The position numbers were made by a program, and so were the translations under genes. Of a stretch of 64,000 nt of DNA, positions 35,401-42,155 are shown in pieces. The notes under the pieces are model-generated. The model searched no databases. It had not been told where the DNA came from and saw only the letters and a list, made by a program, of their open reading frames with translations. Every line of letters starts with the position of its first letter. Within the stretch, counting starts at the first letter, position 1. Where the stretch lies: positions 3,785,001-3,849,000 of the forward strand of contig OX438748.1 in assembly GCA_949316235.1 (NCBI GenBank), written 5' to 3'. The stretch is from Oegoconia quadripuncta (taxonomy: Eukaryota > Arthropoda > Insecta > Lepidoptera > Autostichidae).

Positions 35401-35926
35401 GAAGCCATTTTATGAAAATCGGATTGAGTTATGCTATACGGATACCGATAGCTTTGTATACACTGTACAAACTGATGATTTTTACGAAGATTGTAAAGTA
35501 AATTTTTTGAAATATTTTGACACTAGCAACTACGATCCGAGCAATGAGTTTGGTTTACCTATCATAAATAAAAAGATACCTGGACTATTCAAGGATGAAA
35601 TGGGTGGTAAGATTATTAAAGAATTTGTAGGACTCAGGTCAAAACTTTACTGTGTTAAGACCTTAGATAGAACGATAAAAAAGGCAAAAGGTACAAAAAG
35701 AAATGTAATTAAAGGTTTAAGTCTTTCAGACTATAAACATGTGTTGTACCATTGTGATGTTATTCGTAAAAAGAATGTACTTTTCAAAACAATAAAACAT
35801 GAAATTTTTACTCAGACTGTAAATAAAATAGCCCTTTCGAGCAACGACGATAAGCGATTGTTGGAATCCAACAAAGTGTCTACAATTGCTTGGGGTCATA
35901 AAGATATTTTTGGTTGTACAGCCTAA
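32405..35926 (+). CDS. PolB: Protein-primed family B DNA polymerase, copy 2
   Basis: Replicative polymerase of the element, 1173 aa, expected to copy the genome from a terminal-protein primer. Order of motifs: a C2H2-like zinc finger at residues 4-25; a second Cys/His cluster near 312-335; exonuclease motif I (YADFEA, about 360-365); an endonuclease-VII-like Cys/His segment (CHICD...HCHMTG...RCN, about 458-493); exonuclease motif II (LTGYD, about 506-510); exonuclease motif III region (about 653-672); polymerase motif A (DCNNLYGYSM, from about 757); motif B (LLNNSIFGK, about 903-911); and motif C (YTDTDS, about 1011-1016). All key acidic residues are present, so it should be active. The length suits Polinton polymerases. 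The ATG follows an A/T-rich leader, and two diverged direct repeats follow the stop. The frame is uninterrupted. Confidence 0.96.
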   Translation: MPFCTVCKIAVDRDHWAGHLRSINHKNKNISPFSEGIEIIKTAFRNRIASYRIIASDSLDSTSVERFFDDIQNKTKTLIDLSLKQNYCVKINFEFFALFLLVKNDSQEMKSFNTKNYTIHQNYDHDTLMCEVKDYLMKKISEFQQRDSGFTFLHNSHLEVNINKYQPLRGSSFIELPAAIKSKKACVNIKNRDDFCFLWSVTAALYPAKRHPDRVSSYPKFEDVLNVNDLKFPMSFSDIARFEVNNPQLCIFVYGLQDKKIVVGPLYKSEPLNKKVIHILYLEEGDISHYCLIKDLSRLVGNQISKHHKKLHFCEHCLLFFDSNGLLNSHSCGGVATVLPPKGSFIEFENYNRKQNIPFVVYADFEAMLERYDTCEPDPLKSSTITQQRHVPIAFAYHIVCTVDERYNHISLYRGRDCVQKFIESIYDDAKRIDTILNQSVSMVFTECDARNYENAETCHICDRLLVLDKVRDHCHMTGRYRGAAHSRCNLQFKAPKFLPVFFHNLTGYDCHLFIKELGKAPGPIKVIPKTKENYISFTKFIPITAEKHFQIRFVDSFKFLGTSLEKLASTMKKDDFRYLRSYYPDEKLFNLLTRKGVYPYDYMCNWERYNDTCLPSKDSFYNSLTNDPITDGDYEHAQAVWSEFSLINMGEYTDLYLETDVLLLTDIYENYRLTCKQYYQLDPAFYLTAPSLSFDAMLLKTRVRLELISDIEIFRMIQQGIRGGVCMCSKRHAKANHRYLETFDPTEPSSYIVYLDCNNLYGYSMCHTLPYSNFRFLNNSEIISLEANITNVADDAENGFILEVDLSYPSNLHSEHNDFPFCPDKIVSPKGKTKKLIPNLYDKYHYVIHYVHLKKCLEHGLLLKKIHRAVTFKQSNFLKKYIDLNTELRQKAKSTFEQDFFKLLNNSIFGKTLENTEQRVDVRLVNMWSDTNNQTKKCTGAEKLIASPNFHSVSILSDDLVAIQMKRSRIVLDKPIYIGFAVLELSKSHMYDFHYSIMKPFYENRIELCYTDTDSFVYTVQTDDFYEDCKVNFLKYFDTSNYDPSNEFGLPIINKKIPGLFKDEMGGKIIKEFVGLRSKLYCVKTLDRTIKKAKGTKRNVIKGLSLSDYKHVLYHCDVIRKKNVLFKTIKHEIFTQTVNKIALSSNDDKRLLESNKVSTIAWGHKDIFGCTA

Positions 35927-35940
35927 AAGTATGATTTATG

Positions 35941-36312
35941 GAACTATTAGGATTTAGTTTAAATTTACTATAATATTGATATAAATAAATGTATTCAAAA
36001 TATTAACGAAATTGTTATTCGGACTGTAAGTAAATAATTTCTTATGATGCATCTACACATAAGTATTATATAAATAACTGTAGCATGATATTTGAAAATG
36101 TTTTAAGTATTTAGAAGATAAACATTGCTGTATCTAACTATATTCCGAACTATTAAGATTAAATAAATGTATTCAAAATATTAATACACGAAATTGTTAC
36201 TCGGACTGTGAGTGAACAAATTATTATATCGTAACACATAATATTGTATATATAACAATAGTTAACGTGCCATTTGAAAATGTTTTTAATATTTAGAAAA
36301 TAAAAAATCGTA
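35941..36312 (+). repeat. Diverged tandem repeat downstream of PolB, copy 2
   Basis: Two units of roughly 206 and 165 bp, starting GAACTATTA at 35941 and 36147. They share AAATAAATGTATTCAAAATATTAA, CGAAATTGTTA, TCGGACTGTGAG-like and TTTGAAAATGTTTT blocks. Each carries AATAAA-type poly(A) signals, so the duplication may provide repeated 3'-end signals for the polymerase transcript. Confidence 0.65.
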
Positions 36313-36489
36313 TATATTCTAAACCAAGTTTCATTTAATTAATCCAAGGTATCCTGTATGTTTTGAAATGGTTATGACAAGTTTAAACATGTTGCAAATA
36401 GCTATTGCGCAATTTGTACTTGTACAAAAATGCTGGGTGCGAATGGAACAGGTGTAAACTTGCGGTGGTAAAAGCGGGAGAGCTAAGTA

Positions 36490-36653
36490 TGTGATCTACG
36501 TGCTCGGGCGCGCAGCGCAGGGGTACGAGGTGAGGGAGCGGTTCATTGTATCACGCATACACCTCTTCCAATCGTCACTCATCATTAGTTTGTACAACGC
36601 TACAGACAATTTGCATCTTCCTGCTTTTGAAATAAATTATCACCTAATTTACA
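36490..36653 (+). promoter_or_regulatory. Putative promoter and 5' leader of the spliced acidic-tailed gene, copy 2
   Basis: A locally GC-rich stretch (GCTCGGGCGCGCAGCGCAGG) in otherwise A/T-rich DNA lies about 130-160 bp before the start codon. It is followed by an arthropod-initiator-like TCATTAGT. No TATA box is evident. This is inference from composition and position only. The same sequence is at 19878-20041 in copy 1. Confidence 0.3.
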
Positions 36654-37214
36654 ATGGTAAGTTAAATTAAATATTTCTTTTATTGTATACCTATACCAAT
36701 TGTGTTATTTTCTTTCCAATAATGAAATTTCTTGTTACAGAATAACATTCGAGACGCCGATGTTACTGCTGTACCAGTTGACGCCGAACCTAGAGAGCTG
36801 TCATACTCTCCCGTGTTTCTATACGGACATCACCAAGATCTGTTGGATGGATTTTCTGAAGACTTTCCGAACGTGCAGTGCTCAACTCAAAATTCAGCAC
36901 ACAAAAATAGAACACAAAAGAAGACAAAACCAAGCAAAAAGGGGGCTAGCAGTTCGAACGTCACAAAGAAATCTCGTCGAGAGACTTCGTTTGTCCTCAC
37001 CAGAGAACCGAGCAAAGGAATAAGGCTTATTAAGATTAAAATATTGGACTTGCAAAACTCAAGTGAAAGTGATAGTGAGAGTGAAAATGAAAAAAATATT
37101 TTATTATGTGCACATTATGTTGTAAAAGATGTGTGTGATGACGTTATGGACCAAACGGAACGTCTAGTTAGCAATATTTCAAAAAAATTGTGCAATAGCT
37201 ACTACAGTTTTTAA
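36654..37214 (+). CDS. Spliced acidic-tailed element protein (start codon is its own exon), copy 2
   Basis: Coding exons are 36654-36656 (just ATG, followed by donor GTAAGT) and 36741-37214 (acceptor TTGTTACAG), giving 158 aa. The second exon has no in-frame ATG near its start, and the ATG|GTAAGT junction supplies one in the right frame, so this structure is well supported. The protein has a basic patch (residues about 50-80, many Lys/Arg/Ser), an acidic run (SSESDSESENE, about 115) and a short C-terminal helix-like tail with two Cys. I do not recognise it. The charge pattern suggests a nuclear or nucleic-acid-binding accessory protein. It is the last gene of the plus-strand block and converges on the minus-strand block. 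Confidence 0.6.
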
Positions 37215-37454
37215 ACCATAATCCTGGTTTGTACCTTAAATTTATTATTGTAATACTTTTTATTTCAATAATTTTAAATATTTATTTTATAAGTAGTTTT
37301 AATTTAAATTTAAATTTTGTTTAAATTATTTTTAAATAAATTACTCATTTAACTAAAACAGAATAACTTTGTTTCTTTTTACTATTACTGTAGCTTTCTT
37401 GAAGAGTGTGTGTAGTTAAAAAAATAATAAAAGATTTTATTATGTAGTCACAAA

Positions 37455-37955
37455 TCATTTATTTAAATTAAAAAGATACATGTTGTTTTCGTAAAACCAT
37501 TTCCGAATACAGATTACATTTTTTAAAGCACACGCTTTTTTATGAAAACTACAATTTAGAGATTTACCTTTACAATATTTTTCATGCAATGTAAAAAAAT
37601 TAGGACAACCTTTTTCTCCAATATCTACTACACTACACTTATTGCATAGTTCGTTTATCCACTTAACTTTTTCTAATCCTTTCACAAATATATTTTTGTT
37701 TTCTAAAAGTTCTTCAGCAATTCGTTTAAATTCTCTGTAATCGATAAATCCTTGATTCCAATATATACCTCTATTTCGTTCAATCCAAGAAACTTGTTTA
37801 CGTTCATTATTTGATAAACTGGAATATGTATAAGGAGGTTTAATTAGAAACACCTCACTAGAATCTGCATTTGCCAAACTCAATTCCTTAATGATGAAGT
37901 CATTATTCATGTCCTTAAAACCTTGAACATCAACGAATATATCATTTGCATTCAT
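37455..37955 (-). CDS. Cys/His-rich protein with possible exonuclease-like N terminus, copy 2
   Basis: 166 aa, last gene of the minus-strand block. The N terminus (FVDVQGF, then a KEL acidic position about 15 residues later) resembles the first motif of RNase-H-fold DEDD exonucleases, with Gln in place of the usual Glu. The C-terminal half is rich in Cys and His (CNKC...C...H...C...C...H...C), suggesting zinc binding, and ends in an H..AC..N...I..WF pattern reminiscent of the last exonuclease motif. Assignment to that fold is inference; the catalytic set is incomplete as far as I can see. Its ATG overlaps the stop of the major capsid gene in ATGA, so it is probably co-transcribed and translationally coupled. 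Confidence 0.6.
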   Translation of the reverse strand: MNANDIFVDVQGFKDMNNDFIIKELSLANADSSEVFLIKPPYTYSSLSNNERKQVSWIERNRGIYWNQGFIDYREFKRIAEELLENKNIFVKGLEKVKWINELCNKCSVVDIGEKGCPNFFTLHEKYCKGKSLNCSFHKKACALKNVICIRKWFYENNMYLFNLNK

Positions 37956-39163
37956 GATATTTTCTTTACAATACTAGTCAAGGGCTTGTATTCAAAAATG
38001 CAGTCGTTTAATATCAAACAGTAGGCAGACGTTTGGTCAGGAATTAATGTATCAGTTTCTAATTCAATTCGAACATCCACGGGACCGCCTGACTTCAAGT
38101 TTTCCACTTGGCGAGAGCAATCTATCACAAATAGAGGTGCTTTAATTTTAAAATCTTCAAAGTTTAACAACGGGTCTGGACGACGTCCATGGTAAGACTG
38201 TTGAAATTTTGTATACTGTTCATATAATAAAGAATAATTATTATTATCAAAACTCAAATTGAAATTTTCATAGGGAAAATAAGTAGAATTAAGAAACACT
38301 TTAATATTTCTCAAATTACAATGATCGAATTGCGTCATATTTCTATTGACATGATTCTTACGATCAGTTTGGAGTCCTAAAATGACATATCTTGGTTTTT
38401 CTATCTGAGAGGATGTTTTTATAGACCATGTATGCTTTGAAGTTTTAGGAAGTATTGGGTACTCATATAGATCCCAGTTCCTAAAAATAAGATTTAATGA
38501 ACGATCTTTTTCTAAATGACGGAGTAAGTTAACTCTTTCTCGATCGTTGACTTTAATGTGAGGTACACGCCACACAATTTTACTGATTTCAACTTTTTCA
38601 ATGAATTCTTGAGGTGCGAGTTTAACCGCATTTACATTTGTATTGCTTCGAAGTAGAATAAGTTCATGTTTAGAGTTTATTATAATTTTGTTATAATCTT
38701 CTGCAAAGCCAAACATTTTGTTGAGTGGTATGGAACCTGAAAAATATCCTCCATTGTTTTTTGTCCCATCGATATTCCATCCCCAGCTTTGAGACATTTT
38801 CGAATCGCCTTCATTCATAGATAAGAGAGATTTCATAGTCGTTGTAATACCTGCATTTTTAATTTTATCAATTTCTACTCCGTTAAGTTCATAGCGAATG
38901 TCTTGAAATAAATATAAAATCGGATTATTGGTAAAATAAAACTCAGATGCTTGAGCTTTAGTTTCCCTATTAATAATCTTAACATAACCTTCTATGTATA
39001 GCGAACTAGCTGACGGTAAAACGTACAGGTCTTGTTGATTAATTGGTATACGTATCTCATCATTTAGACCAAAACTTGTCACATAAGGTTTGTAGGAATG
39101 AAACTCATAGCTTTCTATGGAATTATCATAGATGGGAGCATCTGTTACGTTAAGAATACTCAT
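37952..39163 (-). CDS. MCP: Major capsid protein, double-jelly-roll type (probable), copy 2
   Basis: 403 aa, rich in beta-prone and aromatic residues, with no membrane segment. I assign it as the hexon-like major capsid protein from its overall pattern: an N-terminal half with YLFQDIRYELNG and IPLNKMFGF elements, a second half with repeated strand-like segments, and an acidic C-terminal DLIPDQT-like segment (ETDTLIPDQT) before the last strand. Its position next to the penton-like minor capsid gene also fits. It is shorter than many Polinton capsid proteins (often 500-650 aa). The start is ATG 39161-39163, overlapping the previous stop as ATGA. The end overlaps the next ATG in the same way. 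The fold is not proven by motif alone. Confidence 0.72.
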   Translation of the reverse strand: MSILNVTDAPIYDNSIESYEFHSYKPYVTSFGLNDEIRIPINQQDLYVLPSASSLYIEGYVKIINRETKAQASEFYFTNNPILYLFQDIRYELNGVEIDKIKNAGITTTMKSLLSMNEGDSKMSQSWGWNIDGTKNNGGYFSGSIPLNKMFGFAEDYNKIIINSKHELILLRSNTNVNAVKLAPQEFIEKVEISKIVWRVPHIKVNDRERVNLLRHLEKDRSLNLIFRNWDLYEYPILPKTSKHTWSIKTSSQIEKPRYVILGLQTDRKNHVNRNMTQFDHCNLRNIKVFLNSTYFPYENFNLSFDNNNYSLLYEQYTKFQQSYHGRRPDPLLNFEDFKIKAPLFVIDCSRQVENLKSGGPVDVRIELETDTLIPDQTSAYCLILNDCIFEYKPLTSIVKKIS

Positions 39164-39330
39164 TTTAACAGCCCGATGATCTTGAGGAAATCCTTATTTT
39201 CTTTTGTCAATTTTTTCGTGCTTTTCTTCTTTTGTTTCTTAAGTAGTTTGCAAGATGTTGTTTCTTTGATGGTGAGTTTAGTACTAGTACTGCGACATAT
39301 CGGTGTAGGATATTTATTAAAATCTATCAT
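39160..39330 (-). CDS. Small basic protein, 56 aa, copy 2
   Basis: A 56-codon frame that exactly fills the space between the minor and major capsid genes. Its ATG (39328-39330) overlaps the minor capsid stop, and its TGA (39160-39162) overlaps the major capsid ATG, both as ATGA. The central part is strongly basic (residues about 28-46, mostly Lys with Gln and Ser). The fit to both junctions argues that it is a real gene. It could be a core or cement protein, but I do not recognise a family. Confidence 0.65.
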   Translation of the reverse strand: MIDFNKYPTPICRSTSTKLTIKETTSCKLLKKQKKKSTKKLTKENKDFLKIIGLLK

Positions 39331-39998
39331 TTTTTCTTAAGATGTAAATAAAGTTGTATTTCTTCTTCTCGCAAATTAACCAAATTATTATTTACATCCA
39401 ACACCCGTATATTAATTGAGTTTATACTATTTTGATTTACAGGAAAATAAATAATGTTTTTTGGGATTTCTATGATTCTATAACCTGGTGGTACATTAGG
39501 TGCAAACTCATGAATTATATGGCTAGGCTTTCCGTTTACAAAAGATCCTCTAACAATATCACATTCGATCCTTAGCACTGTTGTAGATAGAATGTTGATA
39601 GGATAACGAGATTCATGTAATATATTAGCTTTCAAGGTTTCCTTTCCGAAGCCTAAAATTTTGCCAATTGAATCACTTTTCATGAAATGCATATCTTTGG
39701 AACATAGAATTGTGGTTTTCAAAGTATTGTTGTTGCATGATAGTTTAAATGTACAATTGTTTACTCTACTTTTCAAAAAGTCACTAATATCTTGAAGTTC
39801 GTACGATCCTTCTGGTATTTCAATCACATAATTTTCACCGTAGTAGAATTTATTGTTTCTGTTGTCTACGTTTGGTATAGAATTAAATGTAGAAAAATAC
39901 AACAGACCACATTCATATTCTCCATCTAATTGTAAAGCAGGTGAGTAGTGTGTTGTCAAAGTTGACTTTATGTCAGATATTGACAGTGTGAAGGACAT
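39327..39998 (-). CDS. mCP: Minor capsid (penton-like) protein, copy 2
   Basis: Predicted vertex protein of the capsid, probably a single jelly roll. I chose the ATG at 39996-39998 (223 aa, starting MSFTLSISDIKS) because it comes 17 bases after the protease stop. A longer frame from 40085 is possible but its first 29 residues overlap the protease and look unlike a protein start. Motifs I recognise from Polinton minor capsid proteins are FNSIPNV, an aromatic YYGENY strand, and IPEGSYELQDIS, the last at about residues 65-80. It lies immediately upstream of the 56-aa gene and the major capsid gene, as expected for a structural cassette. Confidence 0.75.
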   Translation of the reverse strand: MSFTLSISDIKSTLTTHYSPALQLDGEYECGLLYFSTFNSIPNVDNRNNKFYYGENYVIEIPEGSYELQDISDFLKSRVNNCTFKLSCNNNTLKTTILCSKDMHFMKSDSIGKILGFGKETLKANILHESRYPINILSTTVLRIECDIVRGSFVNGKPSHIIHEFAPNVPPGYRIIEIPKNIIYFPVNQNSINSINIRVLDVNNNLVNLREEEIQLYLHLKKK

Positions 39999-40015
39999 GT
40001 TGATAATGATGTCAT

Positions 40016-40408
40016 TTAATAGATATGATTTGTTATAAATGATCTCCAAAAATTTTTTAAGAACTTTAAACATAAGTGACCACAATTTACAGAATTGAAA
40101 CTTTGATAGTTAAGATAATTATAAAATATATTTTTATTATTCAAGTATTTAGACAGCTCTAAAGGAGGCTTTAAATCTCCAAAACTATCGAAATACTCGC
40201 AATATTCATTTAATTTAACATAGGCTACCCAATGTGTGCCTTCGTTTTTGTAACTGTCTAAATTGACAATAGCACATTCAATTAGTCTTGATTTTTTTGG
40301 CAATTTATCTCTCATAAAAACACCTCTAAAGTAAGGTATTTCTATAGCTTTAGCATATTTAATAATATCTAAATTAGTTAGAGCTCGTCTGGGTAGCCTA
40401 AAGCTTAG
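40016..40408 (-). CDS. PRO: Adenain-like cysteine protease, probably made by -1 frameshift, copy 2
   Basis: Maturation protease of the adenovirus C5 type. Counting from the internal ATG (40313-40315): His28 (GTHWVAY), Asp43 (YFDSFG), Gln71 and Cys78 (NCGHLC). The Gln-Cys spacing of 7 equals that of adenain, so the catalytic set is complete. The conserved N-terminal part (IPYFRGVF and the helix before it) lies upstream of that ATG in a frame with no start codon of its own. That frame is open for 31 codons back to the A AAA AAC site at the end of the PLA2/pX gene. I therefore give the frameshifted extent, 130 aa after the shift. A short form from the ATG (99 aa) is possible but would lack the conserved N terminus. 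Confidence 0.85.
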   Translation of the reverse strand, partial: LSFRLPRRALTNLDIIKYAKAIEIPYFRGVFMRDKLPKKSRLIECAIVNLDSYKNEGTHWVAYVKLNEYCEYFDSFGDLKPPLELSKYLNNKNIFYNYLNYQSFNSVNCGHLCLKFLKNFWRSFITNHIY

Positions 40409-41133
40409 TTTTTTGAAGGAGAAAAAAATAAACCAGCTCCTTTTTTGTAGGGTTTGATGTATAACCCTTTCCCTAGCGCAATCGACTCCATAGCCTGATT
40501 GTGACGCTTGGATTCTAGTAAATTCTTTTGAGCCGATTTATATTCATTAACTGTTTTTGCAATACCTGCTGCTCCACCAGCTAATGCACCCAGGGCTGAT
40601 AGTCCAGCAAAAATTGGTATTAATGGCAAAATGCCTCCGCTTTTTGGAATCGGAATTACGCGAGGTAAACGAATATTTGAGTTTTTAGGAAGCAACTTAT
40701 TTGCTGCGAACAAAGCAAATTTAATAGCTGCTTTATTATTCTTTGGTTTATATTTCTTTAATTGAGCGCGAATCTTAGAAACAATTGATTTTAATCCTTT
40801 AATACCCGCACCAGCCTTTAACTTGGCTTTCATAACCTTGCTCACTAACCACGATGCCATTTTTTCACCCGTGCCCGCATTTTTCGAACGAACTCTTCTT
40901 TTAGCCATTTTTAATAATTTTGAATCTGCTTTATGACGATCTTCCAAATTTTTGAATTTCGAATAAGCAATATCGTGACTCTTACAAGCGTTGTCCAAAG
41001 GATTTATACCTTTGTCGCCTCGTAATAAGCGTTCATTTAGTTTAGTGCCAGGACCGCAGTAATTGTACCCTGGTATGTGTAATTCAAATGGTAAGTTATT
41101 TATTGCACTGTTGAGGAGTCCTCTTCCTCGCAT
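40405..41133 (-). CDS. Phospholipase A2 / pX-like virion protein, copy 2
   Basis: 242 aa. The N-terminal part is a parvovirus-VP1-type phospholipase A2 domain: calcium loop YCGPGT (25-30), then LDNACKSHDIAY (46-57) with catalytic His53-Asp54. Such domains help particles breach endosomal membranes. A Lys/Arg-rich middle (about 60-160) would suit DNA or core contact. The C-terminal part has a Gly/Ala hydrophobic segment (IPKSGGILPLIPIFAGLSA, about 162-180, running on to 192) like adenovirus pX/mu-type core proteins. Candidate adenain-type cleavage sites are MRGR|G (1-5) and LAGG|A (184-188). The gene follows the integrase gene and ends at a frameshift heptamer leading into the protease, so a fusion product is likely. 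Confidence 0.82.
   Translation of the reverse strand: MRGRGLLNSAINNLPFELHIPGYNYCGPGTKLNERLLRGDKGINPLDNACKSHDIAYSKFKNLEDRHKADSKLLKMAKRRVRSKNAGTGEKMASWLVSKVMKAKLKAGAGIKGLKSIVSKIRAQLKKYKPKNNKAAIKFALFAANKLLPKNSNIRLPRVIPIPKSGGILPLIPIFAGLSALGALAGGAAGIAKTVNEYKSAQKNLLESKRHNQAMESIALGKGLYIKPYKKGAGLFFSPSKN
40408..40414 (-). promoter_or_regulatory. Candidate -1 ribosomal frameshift site A AAA AAC, copy 2
   Basis: The last three codons of the PLA2/pX gene read TCA AAA AAC and are followed at once by TAA. A AAA AAC is a classical X XXY YYZ slippery heptamer (the type used by mouse mammary tumour virus gag-pro). A -1 slip enters the protease frame, which stays open. An 8-base complementarity (40398-40405 with 40346-40353, loop 44) could form a stem, though its spacer of 2 bases is shorter than usual. 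Confidence 0.7.
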
Positions 41134-41225
41134 AACTGTGCAACTAATGTGATTCCAATGTAAACCCTTGAATTATATATAACATGTGATTGGTTTTGTA
41201 ATACCATGAAGAAACTTAATAGTTT

Positions 41226-42155
41226 TCATACAACCGCTCTTTTATCGATCCAGCTATTTTCGCTTTTACTTAGTCCTAACCATTTAACAAATAATTTGTT
41301 GCCTTTTCTTTTCAAAACTTTTTCAACTAAATATACATCAGGATACTTTGACTTCTGGAGTTCCTGCTCATAAAAAGACCCTAGTATTATTTGATTTCGT
41401 TGATCTTTGATTTGATATGTAACTGGATTAGTTTTATTTACTTTTGTAATAGTAAATATTTCAGTCGACCAATTAGGAGTATACCCTTTTTGGAAACTTC
41501 CTTTGTATTTGCTAATTCGAACAGAATCTCCAATACTAAATTTAATTTGTGTTAGTAACGGAATATTTGAAGAATTTGCTATATTCCACAATACTGTAGA
41601 CTGATTCCTTAGATTTACGTCTTTTGGTTTGTATTTAGTAATTCTATGAACACTATTGTTGTAAGAATCAACAATATTACTCAAGGGTTTACCTACCCAT
41701 TTATAGTTTCCTATAAAACTAAAATATTTATATAATTTGCTTTTAAGAGTCTTGATAACTCTTTCAACAATGGATGCCTTCTTGGTAGAATAAGTGGAAT
41801 AATGATTTACTTTATATGAAGTAATTAAGGTACGGAAACAATCGTTATAAAATTCTTTGCCTAAATCTGTTTGCAAATTAATAGGAGTACGTTTAGAATT
41901 AACAAGGACTTTTTTGAATGAATTACTTACTTCAACCTTGGATTTTGATTTAATAGGCATAACCCATACAAATTTAGAAAAGGCATCTATAATAACCAAA
42001 ATATACTTGTAACCACTGTTAACTTTTGCAACACTTTGCATGTCAATTAAATCGGCTTGCCACAAATCATCAATGCCTTTTAATATGACAGATCGTCGAA
42101 CAAAATTTCTTCGTGCTGCTTTATGAATTTCATCAACAATTTGTTGTTTAATCAT
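41226..42155 (-). CDS. INT: Retrovirus-type integrase with chromodomain, copy 2
   Basis: 309 aa DDE integrase that would insert the element and create the 6-bp duplications. Catalytic residues are Asp35 (WQADLID), Asp97 (TDLGKEF) and Glu131 (SIVERVIKTLK); 33 residues separate the last two by my count. An SH3-like region follows (about 200-265). The C terminus is a chromodomain (YLVEKVLKRKGNKLFVKW, then WLGLS...NSWI, about 275-304), which in related elements directs insertion to certain chromatin. The usual N-terminal HHCC zinc finger is not evident. Its start overlaps the fibre-like gene by 8 bases. There is no reverse transcriptase or gag nearby, so this is not a retrotransposon. Confidence 0.92.
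   Translation of the reverse strand: MIKQQIVDEIHKAARRNFVRRSVILKGIDDLWQADLIDMQSVAKVNSGYKYILVIIDAFSKFVWVMPIKSKSKVEVSNSFKKVLVNSKRTPINLQTDLGKEFYNDCFRTLITSYKVNHYSTYSTKKASIVERVIKTLKSKLYKYFSFIGNYKWVGKPLSNIVDSYNNSVHRITKYKPKDVNLRNQSTVLWNIANSSNIPLLTQIKFSIGDSVRISKYKGSFQKGYTPNWSTEIFTITKVNKTNPVTYQIKDQRNQIILGSFYEQELQKSKYPDVYLVEKVLKRKGNKLFVKWLGLSKSENSWIDKRAVV

Noticed and set aside
39999..40085. Longer minor capsid protein starting at 40085
   Set aside because: The extra 29 residues overlap the protease gene and lack a plausible protein start. The ATG at 39998 follows the protease stop by 17 bases and begins the conserved part.
41226..42155. Integrase as part of an LTR retrotransposon
   Set aside because: No gag, reverse transcriptase or long terminal direct repeats are nearby. 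Neighbours are Polinton genes on the same strand.
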